Of a stretch of DNA of 36,234 bases, positions 25,604-33,948 are shown in pieces (within the stretch, counting starts at the first letter, position 1; every line of letters starts with the position of its first letter). The position numbers and the translations under genes were made by a program. Source of the stretch: Treponema sp. (GTDB lineage Bacteria > Spirochaetota > Spirochaetia > Treponematales > Breznakiellaceae). Under the pieces are notes generated by a model that was given only the letters and a program-made list of their open reading frames with translations, was not told the DNA's origin and made no database searches. The stretch is taken from the NCBI GenBank assembly GCA_009784935.1, contig WQXI01000023.1, forward strand, positions 1 through 36,234, read 5' to 3'.

Positions 25604-26481
25604 CATTGTTTAAAATTCTTATAAGCTTTTCAATGTTCTTGTTTATGTTTGGGGCTTGTACTCGTGTTGTTACAGAAAGCGGCTCTGGGCTTATTACATG
25701 GTCGGGAGCATATCCAACTGCAATTCTTCAAACAGGGGAACATCCGCTTTGGTTTAAACTTACAGAAAACGGTCCCGTTCATATCGAAACAATAGAAGAC
25801 GCCGAAGGCATATATGCGTTTGTACCATGGCCTTATGCGCTCCATATCCGTTTTTTAAATGAAACAAGCGATGGAGTAGAAATGGCAGTAAACCGTGACG
25901 GCTTTTTAAGACTCAGCCCATTCAGCGGCAGAGAAAGAGGTATTGCGCTTTATCATTTTTCCGGAGGAGATCACTGGCGGCAGTATACAGTCGGCAGTTT
26001 TATTTTTTATAACGAAAGGCCAATTGCTGTTCTTTACCTTGACGAACGTTTCTTAAATTCTAACATCTCGCCTCCCAGTCCCAGAACATTATCCTTCAAT
26101 ATGAATTCAAATGCGGTTTTTCCTGTTTCAATTCCAGCTCTTAAAGATTTTCCGGAAGATGAAGGCTGGAATATAGACGTACTTCGCGCGGGCGAAAACG
26201 GCTTAATGTTCTATAGAGCGGCAAGAAGAAGAGGCGGCACGCCTGTGGTTCGTATGTTCCGTTCTGCGGATCTTTCGGGCGCTGGCGAAGAAATACCCGT
26301 TGATGTGTTTTTTAATTCACTGCCCAGACAGCAGGTATTAGACGCTTCGCTGCTGCCGCCGCTGCCGGCAGGGTTTTTCTATACAGGTATCGGCAGGGTA
26401 GGCAATAGCCTGTTTGCCTCATGGGAAGAACAGGAAGATTACAGCATAGGCGCTGCCGGTTTTGTTGTGATAAAGCCTTAA
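25588..26481 (+). CDS. Putative lipoprotein, function unknown
   Basis: About 297 residues from the ATG at 25588; a GTG at 25558 and a TTG near 25606 are also in frame. The start is doubtful because the upstream frame lies inside a repeat element and no ribosome-binding site is visible. The hydrophobic N-terminus ends in FMFGAC, a plausible lipobox, so the product is probably a membrane-anchored periplasmic lipoprotein. The body is rich in beta-type segments (AVNRDGFLRLSPFSGRERGIALYHFSGG) and aromatic residues, without a domain I can name. It sits between ispD and hisG on the same strand. Possible roles cannot be given. Confidence 0.65.
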   Translation: MVRDGSLFKILISFSMFLFMFGACTRVVTESGSGLITWSGAYPTAILQTGEHPLWFKLTENGPVHIETIEDAEGIYAFVPWPYALHIRFLNETSDGVEMAVNRDGFLRLSPFSGRERGIALYHFSGGDHWRQYTVGSFIFYNERPIAVLYLDERFLNSNISPPSPRTLSFNMNSNAVFPVSIPALKDFPEDEGWNIDVLRAGENGLMFYRAARRRGGTPVVRMFRSADLSGAGEEIPVDVFFNSLPRQQVLDASLLPPLPAGFFYTGIGRVGNSLFASWEEQEDYSIGAAGFVVIKP

Positions 26482-26512
26482 CATTTTTAATGATTTCTTT
26501 TATTATGATCAT

Positions 26513-27364
26513 ATGGAAAAGCTAAAAATATTAATTCCCAAGGGAAGAATTTATGATAATGTAAGCCGTCTTTTTTCTGAGGCAGGGTTTCCAATTTCTC
26601 TGGCGGACAGAACTTACCGTCCTGTAATGGGAGCTTCGTGGCTTGATGCGAAAATTATGAAGCCTCAAAACGTAGGCGAACTTTTGGAACTTGGAAGCCA
26701 CGACGCAGGTTTTACCGGCATAGACTGGATAAAAGAGAGCGGCGCAGATGTCGAAGAAATACTCGATCTTGGTTTTGATAAAGTGCGCATTGTTGCTGCA
26801 GTTCCGCAGGATTACGATGAGGCAAAATTAAAATCCAAAAAACTAGTAGTTGCCACTGAATATGTAAATATTGCCGAAAGCTGGCTAAAAGCATCAGGTT
26901 ATCAATACCGGATCCTCCGCACTTACGGCGCGACAGAAGTTTTTCCGCCGGATGATGCCGATATGATCATCGATAATACTTCTTCCGGTCAGACGCTCAA
27001 AGATAACGGTTTAAAGATAATCGGCACTTTGCTGGAATCATCTACCCGTTTTGTTGCTTCTCGTTCTGCTATTTCTAATACAGAAAAAAAGGGGCGCATA
27101 GAAGAACTTGCTATGCTGTTCCGCGCTGTTTTAGACGGACGTGATCGCGTAATGCTCGAAATGAATATCCCAAAAGAACAATTTGAATCCTTGGCGAGTC
27201 TTCCTGCTATGAGAAGCCCAACTGTCGCTCCGCTTTACGGTGATGCGGGTTATGCGGTTAAAATCGCCGTTAAAAAACATGAAGTTGTCGAAATTATTCC
27301 AAAACTTAAAAAACTCGGCGCTCTTGATATCGTGGAATATGATTTGCGAAAAGTAATGCAATAG
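26513..27364 (+). CDS. hisG: ATP phosphoribosyltransferase (long form)
   Basis: 283 residues. It is the first enzyme of histidine synthesis, joining PRPP and ATP. KILIPKGRIYDNV and GFTGIDWIKE mark the N-terminal catalytic domains, and DADMIIDNTSSGQTL is the PRPP-binding segment. The last 75 residues (MLEMNIPKEQFESLASLPAMRSPTV...) are the ACT-like regulatory domain of the long HisG form, which allows histidine feedback without HisZ. The ATG at 26513 has no evident Shine-Dalgarno sequence. HisB follows 20 nt later. Confidence 0.95.
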   Translation: MEKLKILIPKGRIYDNVSRLFSEAGFPISLADRTYRPVMGASWLDAKIMKPQNVGELLELGSHDAGFTGIDWIKESGADVEEILDLGFDKVRIVAAVPQDYDEAKLKSKKLVVATEYVNIAESWLKASGYQYRILRTYGATEVFPPDDADMIIDNTSSGQTLKDNGLKIIGTLLESSTRFVASRSAISNTEKKGRIEELAMLFRAVLDGRDRVMLEMNIPKEQFESLASLPAMRSPTVAPLYGDAGYAVKIAVKKHEVVEIIPKLKKLGALDIVEYDLRKVMQ

Positions 27365-27384
27365 CTGAATGGGAGGGAGAGAGG

Positions 27385-28005
27385 ATGAGCCGAACTGCAG
27401 AAATAGAAAGAAAGACAAAAGAAACTGAAATATATATTAAATTAAATATTGACGGCGCTGGTGAAGCGGATGTTCAATATCCTATTGGGTTCATGTCTCA
27501 CATGTTAAATACATTTGCGCGTCATGGTTTGTTTGATATCGAAGTGCGCGCAAAAGGCGACCTCGAAGTTGATCAGCACCATCTTATAGAAGACACAGGA
27601 ATTGTTTTAGGGCAATGTTTTGCAAAAGCGCTTGGTGAAAAACGCGGTATCAGGCGAAACGGAAGCTGCGCCTTCCCAATGGATGAATGCCTTGCAAGAG
27701 CTGCAGTTGATTTTAGCGGGAGACCGTTTTTGTTTTTTGACGGACAGCTTTCGGCAGCGCCGATTATTTCTGTTTTACAAGACGGAACCGAACAAAAGTT
27801 TCAGACTGATGTGACCGAAGATTTTTGGCAGGGTTTTGTCTCCGCCGCCGGATGTAATCTGCATTTAGAGGTTCTCCGCGGCAGAAGCGATCATCATAAA
27901 GTTGAGGCGCTTTTTAAAGCGGCGGCAAGAGCATTACGCACCGCCTGCGAGATAGATTTACGCGCACAGCATGCAATACCCTCGACAAAAGGTGTATTAA
28001 TATAA
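27385..28005 (+). CDS. hisB: Imidazoleglycerol-phosphate dehydratase
   Basis: 206 residues, a monofunctional HisB without the phosphatase domain found in E. coli. It dehydrates imidazole glycerol phosphate using two manganese ions. The metal ligands lie in HMLNTFARHG, DQHHLIEDTG, MDECLARAAVD and SDHHKVEALFK. The ATG at 27385 has GGGAGG at good spacing. It follows hisG by 20 nt, so both are probably one transcript; a repeat element separates it from hisF. Confidence 0.95.
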   Translation: MSRTAEIERKTKETEIYIKLNIDGAGEADVQYPIGFMSHMLNTFARHGLFDIEVRAKGDLEVDQHHLIEDTGIVLGQCFAKALGEKRGIRRNGSCAFPMDECLARAAVDFSGRPFLFFDGQLSAAPIISVLQDGTEQKFQTDVTEDFWQGFVSAAGCNLHLEVLRGRSDHHKVEALFKAAARALRTACEIDLRAQHAIPSTKGVLI

Positions 28006-28014
28006 TAAATAATT

Positions 28015-28095
28015 ACCACGGAGGTCACAGAGTTTCACGGAGAAAAAGAAAAGATGTCGTATCGCAACTCCGTGTTACTCCGTGCCCTCTGTGGT
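28015..28095. repeat. Intergenic inverted-repeat element, copy 2
   Basis: The left arm ACCACGGAGGTCACAGAG continues with TTTCACGGAG, and the right arm reads CTCCGTGTTACTCCG then CCCTCTGTGGT. The arms are imperfect reverse complements over about 27 bp around a centre of about 26 nt. It matches the element between the two tRNA genes at 271-370. It lies between hisB and hisF and would form a long hairpin in the his transcript. Confidence 0.7.
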
Positions 28096-28120
28096 TAGAA
28101 TCTTTCTTTTGGAGAAAAAA

Positions 28121-28885
28121 ATGAAAAGAATTATTCCGTGTTTGGATGTTGATGACGGCAAAGTCGTTAAAGGCGTTAAGTTCGAAGGTATAAAAGAAGT
28201 CGGAGATCCTGTAGAGCTTGCAAAAAAATATTGCGCCGACGGCGCGGATGAACTTGCGTTTTTGGATATCGGCGCTTCTGTTAAAAGCCGCGCGACATTA
28301 ATAGAAGTTGTAAGAAAAGTTGCAAAAGAAGTTTCTGTACCATTTTGTGTTGGCGGCGGAATTCGCACTGTAGATGACGCTAGAGCCGTAATAGAAGCAG
28401 GTGTTTCTAAAGTTTCGGTTTGTTCGTCTGCGATTGCGCGGCCGGAACTGTTACGCGAACTAGCAGACGCCTTTGGAAGTAAATCTGTAATGCTCGCAAT
28501 TGACGCAAAAAAAGTTGCAGATGTGAACGGCTCTCCGCGCTGGAACGCTTTTTCTAAAGGCGGCAAAGAAGACTCTGGAATCGATGCCATCGAATGGGCA
28601 GTTAAAGCCGTAGAGCTCGGAGCCGGAGAAATAATGGTTAACTCAATTGACGCTGACGGAACCTACACCGGTTATGATTTAGAACTCACCCGCAAAATCG
28701 CAAGTGCGGTATCTGTGCCGGTGATTGCATCCGGCGGTGCGGGAACACTCGAACAAATAGCAGAAGTTTTATTAAACACAGACGCAGACGCGGCTCTTGT
28801 CGCGTCGCTCTTACACTTTGATAAAACAACAGTGACAGAGATAAAAAAGTTTTTGGATAGTAAAGGCGTGAGTGTAAGGCGGTAA
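28121..28885 (+). CDS. hisF: Imidazole glycerol phosphate synthase cyclase subunit
   Basis: 254 residues from the ATG at 28121, which has GGAG 6 nt upstream; the longer open frame from 28082 lies in a repeat and is rejected. It is a (beta/alpha)8 barrel that forms imidazole glycerol phosphate and AICAR with ammonia supplied by HisH. The catalytic Asp is in IPCLDVDDGKVVKG, the second in LAIDAKKV. The phosphate sites are GGGIRT and VIASGGAGTLEQ. The glutaminase partner hisH is not next to it. The gene ends convergently with the nucleotidyltransferase. Confidence 0.95.
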   Translation: MKRIIPCLDVDDGKVVKGVKFEGIKEVGDPVELAKKYCADGADELAFLDIGASVKSRATLIEVVRKVAKEVSVPFCVGGGIRTVDDARAVIEAGVSKVSVCSSAIARPELLRELADAFGSKSVMLAIDAKKVADVNGSPRWNAFSKGGKEDSGIDAIEWAVKAVELGAGEIMVNSIDADGTYTGYDLELTRKIASAVSVPVIASGGAGTLEQIAEVLLNTDADAALVASLLHFDKTTVTEIKKFLDSKGVSVRR

Positions 28886-28906
28886 GCTGACAATTGCAGC
28901 TTGTTT
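28884..28906. terminator. Weak bidirectional hairpin after hisF
   Basis: AAGCTG (28884-28889) pairs with CAGCTT (28897-28902) around a 7-nt loop and is followed by GTTTA on the plus strand. It overlaps the hisF stop and lies directly after the convergent nucleotidyltransferase gene. The stem is short and the T-run poor. Confidence 0.35.
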
Positions 28907-29690
28907 ACACCCACTCCCAGGGGTCTGCAAAGTTGTTCATAATAATATTGTCATCCCTAGGATAATCATAGGAAGTCCATGCTTCGTAGCTGTCTACAAT
29001 CGCTTTGCAGTCTTCGTCCGATAAAGTTTGCATTAATTTATTACATTTTTCGATTATATTTTCTGGTTTGTTTGGAGCAAGCTTCACATATTCTTCGATT
29101 TTTCGCATAGAAGGAAAAAGAATCTCGTTTTCTATTAAAATTAAGCGGTAAAGATTGTAAATTATCCCGTCAGCTACGTGGTGGCGGAAAAATCCTTCGG
29201 GTTTACAGGCTGTCCAAAAATAACCGAAATACATTTTTAAAGTACAGTAAAATTTAAATTGTTTGGATAAAGCGTTTTGTTTTTGAAACACAGGGATTTT
29301 TTTTGCTAATTCTTCATAGATTGGGTCATCACAAAAAAGCGTAACAGCGCAGGAAAACATATTACGCATAGGCTCCGAACCGCTTTTTTCAATATTTATT
29401 AAATCTTTATATGTCATGTAATGAATATTAAAGTAACCGCCGTCATAAGTGCATTTGCCGTAGTAGACTTCTTCCAGTCCCTCATTGTTTTTTTTGTGGT
29501 CGTGGTATTCTTGTGATACGATTGCAACCCCGTCTATATCAGAATTGGGACGCGCAGTTCCCGTGGCAACAGAACCAATTAAAAACAGCGCTTTTATTTC
29601 TGTATTTTCACGGTAATGTTTAGTCATGTTTTTTATGGATTCTTTATGATGTTCCATCATTTGATGATCCATCATATGGTGTAAAAGCAT
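28905..29690 (-). CDS. Nucleotidyltransferase-domain protein
   Basis: 261 residues. FLIGSVATGTARPNSDIDGVAIV shows the GS...DxD signature of the Pol-beta-like nucleotidyltransferase fold (Gly39, Ser40, Asp51, Asp53). The remainder is helical and resembles small-molecule or antibiotic nucleotidyltransferases in size. The substrate is unknown. The first 15 residues contain five His and five Met (HHMMDHQMMEHH), an unusual segment that could bind metal. The ATG at 29690 has GGAG at 7 nt, so this N-terminus is probably real. It lies 35 nt after dnaE2 and may be the last gene of that operon. Confidence 0.75.
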   Translation of the reverse strand: MLLHHMMDHQMMEHHKESIKNMTKHYRENTEIKALFLIGSVATGTARPNSDIDGVAIVSQEYHDHKKNNEGLEEVYYGKCTYDGGYFNIHYMTYKDLINIEKSGSEPMRNMFSCAVTLFCDDPIYEELAKKIPVFQKQNALSKQFKFYCTLKMYFGYFWTACKPEGFFRHHVADGIIYNLYRLILIENEILFPSMRKIEEYVKLAPNKPENIIEKCNKLMQTLSDEDCKAIVDSYEAWTSYDYPRDDNIIMNNFADPWEWV

Positions 29691-29725
29691 ACTTTACTCC
29701 TTCAGTTTGATTATTAATTATAACA

Positions 29726-32725
29726 TTAATTGTTAAATAAAGAATGAACATAATTGATTATTTGCACTTCAAGAGAAATGGCTCCCTCGTCATTAACGAC
29801 CTTGCCGTAAACTAATAGCGGCTGCTGATCAAAAAGAAGTTTATGGTATTTTTCATACACATCCGGAAACACAACAGTTTCGTATAAAGCTGTTTCATCT
29901 TCGAGGCTTAAAAAGCACATTGTTAACCCGTCTTTTGTCCAAACATCTTTTTGGGTAACCTGCCAGCCGATCATTTTTACATTTTGTCCAATGTAATCTT
30001 TAATATGAATAGCTTTAACTCTGCTTTTAACAGCAAGTACATCGTCTCTCCAAAGAGCCAATGGGTGTAAGTTTCTTAAAAATCCCATAGCATTATATTC
30101 TTCCCATAGATCACTCAATTGATCGCTTTCCGTGATAGGCGCTTTTTTAGAAGATATGTTATAGACAGGCGTTGTGTCGGAAGTAAATAAATCCGATTGT
30201 TCTTTTTTTACATTGCTATTGTTAGCGGCTAAAAGTTTCCTTGCTTGCATAGGTCTTGATAGACCCTCTGCGATACTGTCAAAAACACCGGCAGGGCAAA
30301 GAGCGATTATGTCATCACGACCGAGTTTAATTCTGCGTGAGAAGTCGTTTATGTTTTTATATACGCCGTTTTTTTTCCTGTCTTCTAAAATTGCATTTGC
30401 TCCCGAAACTGATAAACCTTTAATCGCCATAAGTCCGATAACTAATACATCATCCTTGCCGTAATAATGCCAATGAGATAAATTAACATCCGGGCCCTCG
30501 GTAAAAAGACGCATGCGGCGCGCTTCTGCAATATACGCATGAGGACGGTAAAATCCTCCCTGATTGGAAAGCACAGCTGCGATAAATGCTGCAGGATAAT
30601 GAACACGCAAATATGCCGATTGAAAAGAAACCATGGCATAAGAAGCCGAATGAGGTTTGCAGAAAGAATAACCGTCAAACGATAACATCATTTCCCAAAT
30701 TTTAGTTAATGTTTCTTCGTTTACATTATTTTTTCTGCAGCCTTCAAAAAACTGGTCTTTATAAACTGCCAATTTTGTGCCGCCCATTTTCTTCGCAATA
30801 ACTTTTCGTAATTTATCTGCGTCAGTTTCATTAAAGCCTGCCAGGGCAACAGCCGTCTTTGATACATCCTCCTGATAACACAAAATGCCATAACTTTCGT
30901 TTAATATATTTTCGAGTCTGGGGTGTAATGGTTTCCATTTACCGCCTTTTAACCTTCGTACATATTCGTTTATAAACTTATTTGCGGCAGGTCTTATTAT
31001 AGAAGAATGTATTACGATATGATCAAAATCTCCTCTATTGGTTTTTTTCTGCAGCTGCCGCATTGCAGGGCTTTCGATATAAAATACCCCGATACTGTCG
31101 CCGCACGCCAATGCTTCGATTGTAGGTTTATCATCAACAGGTTTCCATGTATGCTGATCAATCGTTATTCCCTGTTCTTCGATATTTGCGATAACGTCTC
31201 TTATCACCGCCAAACTCCGGTTACCGAGTAAATCAATCTTTACAAATCCTGCAGCTTCTGAACCTTCCTTTTCCCACGCCATAAGCGGATATCCCTCTGC
31301 CGATTTTTCAATTGGCACATAACGGCGTATCGGTTCTGGTGTAATAACAACACCGCCGCAGTGCATACTTATTACACGAGGTAAACCCTCTATTCTTTTT
31401 GCAATAGAAAAAATTTCCTGCCATAAGCTATCCTGCGGATAGCACGGCTCCTGAAACAAAGATTTGTCTCCCATTTGAAAAAGCCGTCTTTCTATCTGTG
31501 TAATTTCTGCGTCTCCAAAGCCGTAAGTCTTGGCAGTTTCCCGTAACGCAGATCTGTACCGGAACATATTATGGTTTGCGACTCTTGCGCAATAATCAGC
31601 GCCAAACTTTTCTATTACAGCTTTTATTAATTCGTCTCTTTCGTCCCAGGCAAAATCAATATCAATATCAGGGGGATCTGGACGAGAAGGATTTAAAAAT
31701 CTTTCAAAATATAAATCGTGCCGTAAAGGATCAACGTTGGTAATTCCAAGTCCATAAGAAACTATCGATGCTGCTCCAGAGCCGCGGCCGCAAGTTCGTG
31801 ACGCCATTTTAACAATGTCATCAATTACCAGAAAATACGGCGCAAAACCTTTTTTATTTATTATACTCAACTCATAATCTATACGGCCAATTTCCCTGTC
31901 GGCAAGTTCTCCGTATCGCAAAGAGTTTCCTTCGTAAACCCGCTTTTTTAATTCATCAGCTACACTAATATCTTCGATATTTTGTCCGTCAGTGTGATAT
32001 TCGGGAAAAATCCAGCCGTCAAATAAATTATTATAAGTGCAAAGAGCCGCAATTTCGTTTGTACCTTTAATTGCTTCGGGCCAGGAAATTAAATAGCGGT
32101 GCAAGTCTTTGGAAGATTTTAAAATCCTGCCGGCATTTGCAGTATCGTCTTTTTCCAAATTACCCGTAGTTTTTAACAGTCGAATTGCGCATAACACTTT
32201 GTGAACAGAATAATCGTCTTTTTCTAGCATTAAAGAATCGTCTATAAAAGCAAGCGGTATATTAAGCTTGCGGCTTATGTCTACAGCTCTGCAATCAGTT
32301 GGAGTAATCGAAGCATATAACCGTTTAACTTTACAATTAAGGTTTTCCAGAATTTGCGTATCAGAAGAAACAAAAACAAGCCCAGATGATTGTTCAATTA
32401 AAAGTTGTATAGGGTTAAACCGCTCTTTATCTTTATTGCGTTCTGTAATTATTTCGCACAATCGGCAATAACCCTGTCTATTTTCGGCAAAACAATAAAC
32501 TGCAGCATTAGCGCTGTCTCCGATAGTCAAACAAGCTCCGATAATCGGACGGATATTATTTTCCTTTGCCGCTTCTAAACTTGAATGGATTCCATATAAA
32601 TTGTTTAAATCACAAATCGAAATTATTTTACAATCAAACGAAGCTAACTTTTCTATCAATTTTTCCGGCTTATGTACTCCATACAAAAGTGAGTAGGCAG
32701 AAACTGGTCCAAGGCGAATATTCAA
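29726..32725 (-). CDS. dnaE2: DNA polymerase III alpha subunit, DnaE2/ImuC type
   Basis: 999 residues, shorter than replicative DnaE (about 1160). The polymerase catalytic aspartates are present: Asp355 and Asp357 in PDIDIDFAWDERDEL and Asp498 in GFVKIDLLGN. The N-terminal PHP domain has lost the usual HxH metal motif (NIRLGPVSAYS), so it is unlikely to proofread. The C-terminal OB domain (MIGWQVTQKDVW ... LVYGKV) is followed by the end of the protein, without the tau-binding tail of DnaE1. Its start ATGA overlaps the stop of the ImuB-like gene by 4 nt. Size and pairing with an inactive Y-family protein point to the error-prone DnaE2/ImuC of mutasome cassettes. It also contains a 17-bp palindrome at 31427-31443. 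A main replicative role cannot be excluded without the rest of the genome. Confidence 0.8.
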   Translation of the reverse strand: MNIRLGPVSAYSLLYGVHKPEKLIEKLASFDCKIISICDLNNLYGIHSSLEAAKENNIRPIIGACLTIGDSANAAVYCFAENRQGYCRLCEIITERNKDKERFNPIQLLIEQSSGLVFVSSDTQILENLNCKVKRLYASITPTDCRAVDISRKLNIPLAFIDDSLMLEKDDYSVHKVLCAIRLLKTTGNLEKDDTANAGRILKSSKDLHRYLISWPEAIKGTNEIAALCTYNNLFDGWIFPEYHTDGQNIEDISVADELKKRVYEGNSLRYGELADREIGRIDYELSIINKKGFAPYFLVIDDIVKMASRTCGRGSGAASIVSYGLGITNVDPLRHDLYFERFLNPSRPDPPDIDIDFAWDERDELIKAVIEKFGADYCARVANHNMFRYRSALRETAKTYGFGDAEITQIERRLFQMGDKSLFQEPCYPQDSLWQEIFSIAKRIEGLPRVISMHCGGVVITPEPIRRYVPIEKSAEGYPLMAWEKEGSEAAGFVKIDLLGNRSLAVIRDVIANIEEQGITIDQHTWKPVDDKPTIEALACGDSIGVFYIESPAMRQLQKKTNRGDFDHIVIHSSIIRPAANKFINEYVRRLKGGKWKPLHPRLENILNESYGILCYQEDVSKTAVALAGFNETDADKLRKVIAKKMGGTKLAVYKDQFFEGCRKNNVNEETLTKIWEMMLSFDGYSFCKPHSASYAMVSFQSAYLRVHYPAAFIAAVLSNQGGFYRPHAYIAEARRMRLFTEGPDVNLSHWHYYGKDDVLVIGLMAIKGLSVSGANAILEDRKKNGVYKNINDFSRRIKLGRDDIIALCPAGVFDSIAEGLSRPMQARKLLAANNSNVKKEQSDLFTSDTTPVYNISSKKAPITESDQLSDLWEEYNAMGFLRNLHPLALWRDDVLAVKSRVKAIHIKDYIGQNVKMIGWQVTQKDVWTKDGLTMCFLSLEDETALYETVVFPDVYEKYHKLLFDQQPLLVYGKVVNDEGAISLEVQIINYVHSLFNN
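31427..31443. repeat. 17-bp palindrome inside dnaE2
   Basis: GCTATCCTGCGGATAGC is identical to the intergenic copy at 285-301. Here it is in frame and encodes residues 428-433 (CYPQDS) of the polymerase, in a linker before the conserved IAKRIEGLPR segment. Confidence 0.7.
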
Positions 32726-33948
32726 TTACTGCCTCCCGCTGTTATAAGTCGTTTCCCGTTTCCCAAATTCGAAGCAGTAAATACAAGGCCTCGCGTAATT
32801 TTTCCCATACCAAAGCGATTTTGAATTTTGTCTACTGCTTCCTGTATCTGCCTGTTTTTAATTTCCGTTTCCGGTTCGAATAATTCAGGTGCATAATCAA
32901 GCGGTATAAATTCTTCAAGAGACAAACCTATCGATCTAATCCTGATTCTCCTAACCGCAGTTTTTTTTAAAATTTTATATGCGGCTTCGGTAATATCACG
33001 ATCCAAAACAAAAGGCTTCATACCTGCGGAAGGAGATCGTTTTTCCTGTCCTTCTGCAGTCATGCCATCGGCATAAAAAACAACCAAACGAATTAAAGCC
33101 GCTCCCAATTTATTACGCCGCATTTCAAAACCGCCAAACCCCGCAAGCCCTTCAATTGCTCCTCTAATCGCAATTTCGTCTATCACATCTTCGTTAAAAT
33201 CAGCCTGTTGAGTTATTTTTTGTTTTCCGCTTCGATCGATTACAGGAGAGTTATCGATTCCCAGTGCCATTTCCCGCAAAGCGCCGCCATTTTTACCAAA
33301 CAAAGACAAAGCCTCGCCGGCAGACAGATTGGCTATTTCCCCAATCTCCCGAATGCCAACAACCGCCGCAGTTTTTTGGAGTTTTGCTCCCATGCCCGGC
33401 AGCAGCCGTACAGCCTGATGTTGTAAAAATTCAGCTTCTGTTTCTGCCTGCACCTGTATAAGCCCCATTGGTCTGATTGCTCTTGTAGCAACTTTAGAAA
33501 CCAGTTTATTGCAGGCAACCGCGGCGGCTGGTTTTATCCCAACCTGGTCAAGAATTGTGTTTAATATACGGCTTGAACAATCCATAGGGGAGCCAAAAAT
33601 ATTTTTTGTACCTGTAATATCAAGATATAAATTACCGGCTCTGTCATTTTCCCATAATGGCGCATAACGCTCGGCAATCTTTTCAAGCTCGGTATTCATT
33701 AGTTCGTAAGCGGGAATATCAGGAGATAGAATAATCAAATCGCTGATGCGCTTTTGGGCAGCCGTAAGCGTCATTCCCGGAGTAATGCCCTGTTTGATTG
33801 CTTCCGGTGAACAATCAAGCGTTACGTTCCGTCCGCCTGTTGCGCCTGCAATTACAAAGGGTCTGCCGCGCAAACTGATGTCTTTAACTTCTGCAACCGC
33901 AGCTTTAAAACCAATTATATTAAGGTGTGTGATTGTCCTTTCTTTCAT
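32722..33948 (-). CDS. imuB: Y-family polymerase homologue lacking catalytic residues (ImuB-like)
   Basis: 408 residues with the overall DinB/UmuC layout: palm/fingers, thumb with a helix-hairpin-helix (RLLPGMGAKLQKTAAVVGIREIGEI), little finger, and a short C-terminal tail. The active site is gone. Where Dpo4 has FVDFDYFYA with Asp7, this protein has HLNIIGFKA (Asn10), and where Dpo4 has IDEAYLD with Asp105/Glu106 it has AGNLYLD (Gly105/Asn106). The steric-gate Tyr is a Lys. Loss of all three carboxylates is the hallmark of ImuB, which acts as a hub linking DnaE2 to the sliding clamp. It is shorter than many ImuB proteins, and I see no certain clamp-binding peptide. The ATG at 33948 has AAGGAT upstream, overlaps the DUF72 gene by 29 nt, and the gene overlaps dnaE2 by 4 nt. 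Confidence 0.75.
   Translation of the reverse strand: MKERTITHLNIIGFKAAVAEVKDISLRGRPFVIAGATGGRNVTLDCSPEAIKQGITPGMTLTAAQKRISDLIILSPDIPAYELMNTELEKIAERYAPLWENDRAGNLYLDITGTKNIFGSPMDCSSRILNTILDQVGIKPAAAVACNKLVSKVATRAIRPMGLIQVQAETEAEFLQHQAVRLLPGMGAKLQKTAAVVGIREIGEIANLSAGEALSLFGKNGGALREMALGIDNSPVIDRSGKQKITQQADFNEDVIDEIAIRGAIEGLAGFGGFEMRRNKLGAALIRLVVFYADGMTAEGQEKRSPSAGMKPFVLDRDITEAAYKILKKTAVRRIRIRSIGLSLEEFIPLDYAPELFEPETEIKNRQIQEAVDKIQNRFGMGKITRGLVFTASNLGNGKRLITAGGSN

Noticed and set aside
26504-26509. TATGAT as the -10 box of hisG
   Set aside because: It ends 3 nt before the ATG, which would put the transcript start inside the gene.
28082-28120. Longer HisF with a 13-residue N-terminal extension
   Set aside because: The extension reads through the inverted-repeat element; the ATG at 28121 has GGAG at good spacing and matches the family N-terminus.
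28905-29690. His-rich start of the nucleotidyltransferase as a histidine attenuator leader peptide
   Set aside because: It lies on the strand opposite hisF, is fused to a full-length protein and has no terminator/antiterminator after it.
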